In this document: piece after piece, positions 58,016 to 64,000 of the stretch | Layout: each line of letters opens with the position of its first letter | How positions within the stretch are numbered: position 1 is the first letter of the stretch | From: Linyphia triangularis | Lineage: Eukaryota > Arthropoda > Arachnida > Araneae > Linyphiidae | Reading direction: 5' to 3' | DNA length: 64,000 nt | NCBI GenBank assembly: GCA_963978545.1 | Contig: OZ021727.1 | Coordinates: 91,457,262 to 91,521,261 of the forward strand | Translations under genes and position numbers: made by a program | The notes under the pieces: model-generated | Databases searched by the model: none | What the model was told of the DNA's origin: nothing | Seen by the model: the letters and a program-made list of their open reading frames with translations, nothing else

Positions 58016-58309
58016 CCCTCAAGAAAGTTTCATGGTTACCTTACAAAAGCTATTAACATGCGGCGCCTTCCTATTCAATCATATAGAAACCACCGCATCT
58101 CTTCCTATTTATTCCTAAATCGTTGCTTTTAATGTGAAACGAAGTAAAAAAAAAAAGAAAGGTTTGTTCCCTGTAACAGGGTGGGTGGGTAGGAAAAGTT
58201 TTTTTTTGTTTTGTTAAATATATTAAGCAAATACACAAAAATAAATATTATCGGAGTATATAATGTGAAAGATTTTAAACTGATCAGTGTGGTACATTAA
58301 TTTTTGTAG

Positions 58310-58693
58310 AGCAATACCCTGGGTATAGGTACCATCCATATAGATAAACAACTGGATAGACTGCTCCATTGTCAATGCAAAGAGAAAAGCGCGTAGGGGA
58401 TTGCGAAGCTGGTGGGAAGATTAACCAATCACAGTTCACTTTTATAGCTGGATGGAAATGGGAAAAACCTTGCAAAATGCTAGAGTATATATTTTTTTAC
58501 ACATTATTACTAATTAAGGTCTACTATTGACATTTCTGCTGTGTAAATCCCAAAATTTTATTTTCAATTCTCGGCAATTCGTATTTTTTATCCCACCAAT
58601 GACATCTGGCAACGGCTTCATTTTCCCAGCGTTAAGCAGTCTATCCAGTTGTTTGTTTATATCAATGATAGGTACCCAAATAACCCAGTTATT
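58310..58693. mobile_element. Foldback MITE
   Basis: 58312-58364 and 58635-58693 are inverted copies (AACTGGATAGACTGCT against AGCAGTCTATCCAGTT). The exact ends are uncertain. Confidence 0.7.
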
Positions 58694-59254
58694 TATTGAA
58701 ATTGGTTATTTATAATTTTTCTTTGAGTTTAACTGCTCGTTATGTGATAATTGCTTTCATGAACGTTTTTTATACAACTGAATTTTTTTAAAAGCGTAAA
58801 AAAACTTTAGGGTCGAAATTTTTGTATTGTAATTTTAGGGTAGGTAGGGTTACAGGAAGCAAACTACTTTTTTTTTTTTGACCTGAACAAAAGCAAAGTA
58901 GGAAAAAAAGTAATTTTAATATATTGTCAATTGTATTCAATATATCTGTACACATAGGCTATTTATATCTTTCTAAGTATGGAAATCGTATAAAGGGAAT
59001 GGACGGGAATTCATTTTTTGACAAAGCAAAAGATGTTGCCACAACATGCAGTTAATTTTATGATAAAACAATAATTGATAAGTAAGCACATCATCACAGA
59101 ATATAACTAATTGCAAATCTGAAAAAAATATGTTAGAATATGTGCTTTATGCTGCCCAATTACTTTTGGCGATTTTGCGCCAAGTATGATAACCCGACAC
59201 CAATATAGGTCAATTCCAACTAGGCATCCGTTACGGTAAACCTGTAGTTTACAG

Positions 59255-59675
59255 GAGATGCAGTGAGTTTTTTAAAAAATTTAGAAAGGATTTTAGGGAT
59301 AATTCAAAAACATTTAGGGATATTTCTTTTGAAGCTGACAAATGCTCCTAAATTCTTTCCAAAAGCTTGTTTAAATATTGTCGAAAACTGCCAATCTTCA
59401 AAAAATTGGGTGTCAAACAACTTTTTAGCAAAATAACAGTTATATAATTAAACAATTATACTATTTTGACAAAGATGCAAATTTAATTAAATCCACTTTA
59501 CTCATTTGGAGGAATATCGGGAAGGGAGGGGGGGGGTCCACGGGTTTCAGTGGAAAATCGGGAAATTTTCAGGGTTTTTTTTTTTTTTTTTTAGAAATTA
59601 TTGAAAAAATTAAGTACAATTTTAGGGGGAACATTTTTTAAGACTGTTAGGAATTTTAGGATGAATGAGACCTTA
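59255..59675. mobile_element. Family H repeat, uninterrupted copy
   Basis: Starts near CAGGAGATGCAGTGAG. It matches 27975-28850 without the nested family C element and so serves as the empty-site reference. Confidence 0.7.
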
Positions 59676-59683
59676 AGTTTTTT

Positions 59684-60370
59684 CAGGGTTCCCACTAGTA
59701 TTAAAGAAAAAAATTCAAGGATCATAAAATTCATACTTTAGACCCCGAAAGCAGAAAGTGCCTAAAACTGCGACGTACGTTGTAGAACAATCAGAGTCCT
59801 TGCAGAACAATTTTAAGTTTGGAACAAATGCCCGCGAGTGAGAAAAATAATTTCACCTACGGGATGACATGTTTTGCAGAACAAAACGACTTTATTGTCC
59901 ACCTTTCCCCTCCCCCCTCAATTTTCTCAGAACAACATTTCCCCCGAGCTTCAGTTTCTTATAGAAAAACTCCCAGCGTTCATAGGGGGATCACGTGTCC
60001 GTTTCCCGTTCTGGAGCGCCTTTCTTGCTGAAAGTCATTGATAAAGTTACAAATTTTGAATGTATGCCTTGGTTTGAAAAATAATTGTTTTCGTCATTGT
60101 CATTTTGCAATAAATGTGTAGTATTAATTTTATGGGTTTTTTCTTTTATGTCATAATGGAAATTTTGAAAAAATGTCTGCAGAACATTTGTAACTGTCAA
60201 AAGTCCCGTTGCAGAACATTATATATTATTCTGCTTCTGGGCAATAGACATAAAAATACAAAACAGAGATTATTGGTGGTCACTTAAAAATTCAAGGACC
60301 ATATCCTTTTTTCAAGCACCAAATTTCATTAAAAAAAATTCAAGGACTTCGCAGGACCGTGGACACCCTG
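59684..60370. mobile_element. Family B element with nested insertion
   Basis: Ends CAGGGTTCCCAC and CGTGGACACCCTG. Outer parts match 51178-51342. The interior 59742-60245 is foreign, with inverted GAAAGCAGAA and TTCTGCTTC ends and TAGAC on both sides. Confidence 0.75.
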
Positions 60371-61240
60371 TTGTTGCCTAATCAACTTGGGTAAATTTTG
60401 CAGTCGCCAATTAGGTAGTATTAAGCACATTCTAACCGAAAAAAAAAATCCAACATTTAAATAATGAGGAATAAAATTTTAAGAAAAAACAAAGTTAATT
60501 TTCAAGACCAATATTCTATGAACATTGTTTGTCCAAAAATAAACAAATAAAGTTTTGAGAAAATAACACATCATTAGAAATATAAATTTATAAGAAATAA
60601 TGGAGATGTCTATTGATCAGTTACTGTTGCAAAAGATATATTTAACTCACATTTGTGAAAAATAAGTTAAAGATAAAGCAGGGGAAGCTTTGCACATCAA
60701 AGCAATTTTGCATAATTTAGGCAAAACATCACTAAAAACACTTTCAATAAGAAATGCAACATTTAAGCTCATAATTTGTATTAGGATTTTCCAAAAGCAA
60801 AAATTTAAAGTTCAATATACTTTTCGCAGAAAAATACTTTGGCTAACATACTAACACTTTTTAATAAAAAGGCTCAGAATACTGTATTCTGTCACTAAGT
60901 AACACTGTTGCAGTTTTAGAATCAACTTTTGTAGGAAATTCAAGTTTTTTTTTTGTTCTCCACAAAGAAAACAAATTATAATTTTCTTAATAAGTGCTAC
61001 ATTGAAGGTTTATGAAAGACATTTTGAATGATGGATTTGAGTTTTATAATTCTCACAAAATTTAATTTAGCGCTTTTATGTCTTTAAAAGAAAGGTCATT
61101 CAGAAGCTGTTATTAAATTATCGCAAATGCTCAGTTATTTCACTAAGTTCCTGCTAGTAGCAGAAAATATCCGGTTAAAATTCCAACTACGGTACAGATT
61201 CTGCACCAAGAAGATTTTTGCCAACAAAGGATATACTAAA

Positions 61241-61480
61241 CTCCACCTTAACTTAACATAACTTAGACGGTAGATCTTCACCGTACATATAGGCAATTCA
61301 CCCATTTTGGGAGCGTGAAGGCATAATGCTTGCCAAACCTCATAGCCTTTTGTTCTCTACAGGATTGCTGAACAGAGCTTCACTGCATGCCTTCATGCCG
61401 CCAAAATGGATGAATTGCCTATGTGCATGGTGAAGATCTACCGTCTAAGTGATGTCAAGTTATGGTGGAGTTTAGTATAG
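61241..61480. mobile_element. 240-bp palindromic MITE, copy 3
   Basis: Ends ATATACTAAAC and GTTTAGTATAG; again 240 bp, but internally more diverged from copies 1 and 2. Confidence 0.8.
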
Positions 61481-62026
61481 TTGCTGCCATTTCTTTAATA
61501 ACAAGTGAGTTGCCTATAGTTGCCATAATTTGGTGCGCTTTTATGTAAACAATTCTTGCCGCAGAATTCATATTGTACATGGAAGTTTTACCAAATATTC
61601 AATTAGATTTTAGGATGAAAAACGTTTACAAAGTTGTTTGACTGCAAAAATGAAAAGCCAACTTAAGAAAGGGCTAAAAATTATATCACTTCCTGCAATA
61701 TGGAGTATAGTGGTTACATCTGGTGGAACTTAAAGACACTGGCCTTAACAAATTGACAGCAAAATATATTAGTAAAATAGTCTTTAAGTTTTTCCATGTA
61801 TCCAGCAAGCAAAACCTAATATCAAGGCAATATTAAATTTGCCTAACATCAGGTTTGGCTTGCAACAGATACAAGTGAGCATTATATATAAATTTTTAGT
61901 AATGATATCCGAGTACAATTCTCCTGAATATTTAGTTGCCAAATTAGTAACGTGTGCTATGAAAGTTTCTGAAAATTTTAAACACCAACAAGACTTCACA
62001 CTATATTACATTGATCAAACTTCAAC

Positions 62027-62716
62027 TTAAGCCTCGCCACTGAAACCCAGCAAGTCTTCCCTCGGCTGATAGTAGAGCTTGAGCGGTGGGTCTTTCTTCC
62101 TCCACCTTGTCACATAAATGAACTTGAGCGTGTGATCTTTGCCAAGGATCTCGTCATTACAAAGAATGTCTACTGTACAGCACTTCTCCAGATCTTGGAA
62201 AAGCTTCTTTGCCACCAACTTTTTGACATGGTTCACTGTGGTGCGAGACGAACAGCAGATGAACTTTTTGGTGAGGGCCTTCAATGCAGAGGTTTTGGTC
62301 TCAAGCTGGATGCACACACGGTCTTCCAAGACTGGCCTCTCCACTGGTCCTTCAGACACTTCAATTTGCTTGCCTTTCATGACTAAAGCATGGTTCTTTT
62401 CATATGGAATGCCTTTGAGTTGGCAGAAGATTCTTTCTTTGATTACTTCGCGACATTGCAGCTCTGGCACAACCTTGTAAACTATGTCCTGCATCTTTCG
62501 GTCGAGCCTGATACCCTGCAATGGGTTGCTGCGATGAATGACCACATCACATTTGGGACATGTGTTGCCTTCTTTGGAATCCAGTCTTTTGACAATGCAG
62601 CTTTTGCAGAAGGTGTGCAAACATTCTGTGATCGCCGTCGCGTCAATCAGGTATCCCTTGCAGATGTAGCAAGAAATGTACGGATTGAGAGACTGGACGG
62701 TGACACGAGTATCCAT
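62027..62716 (-). CDS. Polycomb group RING finger protein, PCGF3/5-like, intronless
   Basis: 229 aa. PCGF proteins pair with RING1 in Polycomb repressive complex 1, which ubiquitinates histone H2A in the nucleus. The RING has all eight zinc ligands: C16, C19, C32, H34, C37, C40, C53, C56, in the signature T-E-C-L-H-T-F-C-K-S-C. M-Q-D-I-V-Y-K-V-V-P follows at 75-84. The RAWUL domain (about 134-217) has D-I-L-C-N-D-E-I-L-G-K-D-H-T-L-K-F, closest to PCGF3/5. The Met at 62716 is chosen because PCGF3 starts equally close to the first Cys; the frame stays open to a Met at 62803. The loop between C40 and C53 is two residues longer than in human PCGF3. One uninterrupted frame suggests a retrocopy, but no poly-A tail or target duplication was seen. 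It lies in NF-YC intron 1 on the same strand. Confidence 0.9.
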   Translation of the reverse strand: MDTRVTVQSLNPYISCYICKGYLIDATAITECLHTFCKSCIVKRLDSKEGNTCPKCDVVIHRSNPLQGIRLDRKMQDIVYKVVPELQCREVIKERIFCQLKGIPYEKNHALVMKGKQIEVSEGPVERPVLEDRVCIQLETKTSALKALTKKFICCSSRTTVNHVKKLVAKKLFQDLEKCCTVDILCNDEILGKDHTLKFIYVTRWRKKDPPLKLYYQPREDLLGFSGEA

Positions 62717-62985
62717 GATGATGAATCTATCGATGGACAAGATACAAATTACCTTTAGATAGCTCACATATGGGACGTTGACGATGTTTACCGTTGCGTT
62801 CAATTATTTCTCACATGTTGCTGGATGTCAGCATACGTCAACAATTATGGAGAGATTCGCGTTCAAGGAGCTGTCAAATGAAAATGGCTCACGAAAACGG
62901 AAGTCATTCGCATTAACAAAGTATTTAAGGAGAAGAGTTGTTTATTTACACTTGGAAAACAATTTCCTCTCACGAATGCAATAAG

Positions 62986-63109
62986 CCAATCAAATAGACC
63001 TACGGCACTGTACAATGACGACGCAGAACTAAGTTTCCCTAGCAATGGACGCCAACCGGATTGGATATTTCTGACCAACGAATGGCGAGACACCCTTCAT
63101 CCAACCAAT
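62986..63109 (-). promoter_or_regulatory. CCAAT-box cluster upstream of the PCGF-like gene
   Basis: CCAAT occurs at 62986-62990 (AGCCAATCA) and 63105-63109 (AACCAATGA), and in reverse at 63060-63064 (GGATTGGAT). The first two fit the NF-Y consensus (RRCCAATSR). They lie 270-390 bp upstream of the start codon. Confidence 0.4.
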
Positions 63110-63205
63110 GACCGCGTAATTGTACAAATCCCGCTTAATCAAAAACTAGATTAACAAAGAACAAATACCGCGTTCCCTATACAATATTAAAATCAATTAA
63201 CTTAC

Positions 63206-63350
63206 CTTAGGGCCAGATCGCTTGAATGAGGACTCAATAAAGATTTCAGCGTTACACGGAATTCATCATGGAGGACAACTTTAGTTTGCAAATTGTTCGG
63301 CTATTCGGCTGAATTCAAAACAGCGTGAGCCGACAACACGCTAGAGAACG
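63206..63350 (-). other. Candidate non-coding exon 1 of NF-YC
   Basis: On the minus strand CCCTAAG|GTAAGTTAATT is a strong donor (63204-63205). The upstream 150 bases are GC-richer than the surroundings and contain only a very short upstream open frame. Position, strand and the need for a 5' UTR exon fit NF-YC; it could instead belong to the PCGF-like gene. The transcription start is a guess. Confidence 0.45.
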
Positions 63351-63372
63351 CACTACCATGAAAAAAGTTAGA

Positions 63373-63392
63373 CACGTGGCGCCATCTGTTGG
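63373..63392. promoter_or_regulatory. E-box and CTCF-like motif at the probable NF-YC promoter
   Basis: CACGTG (63373-63378) is followed by GGCGCCATCTGTTGG (63378-63392), in reverse CCAACAGATGGCGCC, one mismatch from the CTCF core. The motif stands just upstream of candidate exon 1. Confidence 0.4.
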
Positions 63393-63399
63393 TTACAGA

Positions 63400-64000
63400 T
63401 ATAAATGTTGTTACGAAACAATGCTGAATTAAATTTTACTTCCATAAAAAAAGTATTTTGTACAAGAAAAATTTAAAGTGTTCTTATTAATTACCCACAA
63501 GAAAAACAATATTTTTATTGAATTAATTAACAGATCTTTTCTGCTAACATGGCATTAAAATAGAAGGAAGAAAAAAAATGTAAAAGATATTTTCATAGTG
63601 AAACTAAAGAGTTAAAATAAAAAAAAAAATGCATACTAAACAGATAACGAATTTTTTTCTAAATATCACAACTAACTAGATTAAAGTTGATAGAAAAAAA
63701 AACTTAATCGTAGTTAGTATTTAAAGTAGCTTTTAGTTAACATAAATAATCAAAATACTAATAATATTTAATATTTAGGAAAACAGAATTTCGAGAAAAT
63801 TTCTCAAGAAAGTTTTTAATCGACTACGATTATTTTTAATACATAATTTTGGTTTAGAAGATGAACAAAAATTGACCCATATTTTACAAAAAGTAACACT
63901 TTGATAAGATTATTGAGAAATATAAATTTACTAGCTGTTAATGTTTTTGATCATTCTGTTTTTTAATGGATGTTAGAATTATGTTCACAAGTTATTAACT
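63400..64000. other. Upstream flank, nothing recognised
   Basis: Very AT-rich with short A and T runs; no open frame or repeat family recognised. Confidence 0.5.

Larger units (their letters stand above)
49972..63205 (-). other. NF-YC intron 1 (inferred)
   Basis: 13.2 kb between the acceptor at 49972 and a donor at 63204. It hosts the PCGF-like gene. Transposons occupy 51178-51342, 52939-53345, 53883-54255, 56015-56744, 57431-58693, 59255-60370 and 61241-61480. The stretches 49972-51070, 51450-52930, 54260-56010, 56750-57430, 58700-59250, 60371-61240 and 61481-62020 are AT-rich with nothing recognised. Confidence 0.55.

Noticed and set aside
62132..62758. Three plus-strand open frames
   Set aside because: Antisense shadows of the PCGF-like coding sequence.

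Overview
The window looks like animal nuclear DNA, probably from an arthropod. It is AT-rich (by eye), its genes have small exons and long introns, the protein sequences are animal-like, and it is packed with short non-autonomous DNA transposons. A chelicerate such as a spider is a guess from genome style, not something the sequence proves. No bacterial operons, origins or CRISPR arrays are present.

Three genes are supported. (1) The last two coding exons of ribosomal protein S12 (RPS12) lie on + at 7935-8036 and 9973-10038; the earlier exons were not found and probably lie left of the window. (2) A complete coding sequence for the histone-fold transcription factor subunit NF-YC lies on - in ten coding exons from 49955 down to 19740, 407 aa in total. 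An inferred non-coding first exon lies near 63206-63350. (3) An intronless Polycomb RING finger gene of the PCGF3/5 type lies on - at 62027-62716, inside the inferred 13-kb first intron of the NF-YC gene.

The most interesting feature is the RPS12 intron upstream of 7935. It holds 21 recognisable copies and one relic of a box C/D snoRNA-like unit (2193-6356), on the same strand as RPS12. Thirteen copies form a near-perfect 121-bp tandem array. Each copy has box C (GTGATGA), a D' box and a D box (CTGA). Its guide CAGGCTCCCTCT is a 12-nt perfect complement, from memory, to the conserved 18S rRNA segment AGAGGGAGCCUG. In the diverged edge copies the snoRNA core is conserved while the spacers drift.

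Between the genes (10.1-19.2 kb) lies transposon debris: a 3.67-kb element carrying a PIF/Harbinger-type transposase fragment, inserted in a 129-150-bp satellite array, and then a Mutator-like transposase fragment. The NF-YC introns carry many CAGGG-ended hAT-like elements with 5-6-bp target duplications, 240-bp palindromic MITEs, tRNA-derived SINEs, a pogo/Tigger-like MITE, a piggyBac-like MITE, foldback elements and a solo LTR. Several are nested in a readable order of insertion.

How the genes relate: RPS12 and NF-YC are convergent, with 3' ends facing each other across the transposon-rich gap. PCGF and NF-YC share a strand. CCAAT boxes, the motif bound by NF-Y, lie just upstream of the PCGF reading frame. 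All coding introns of NF-YC are phase 0, so its glutamine-rich exons could be skipped without a frameshift.
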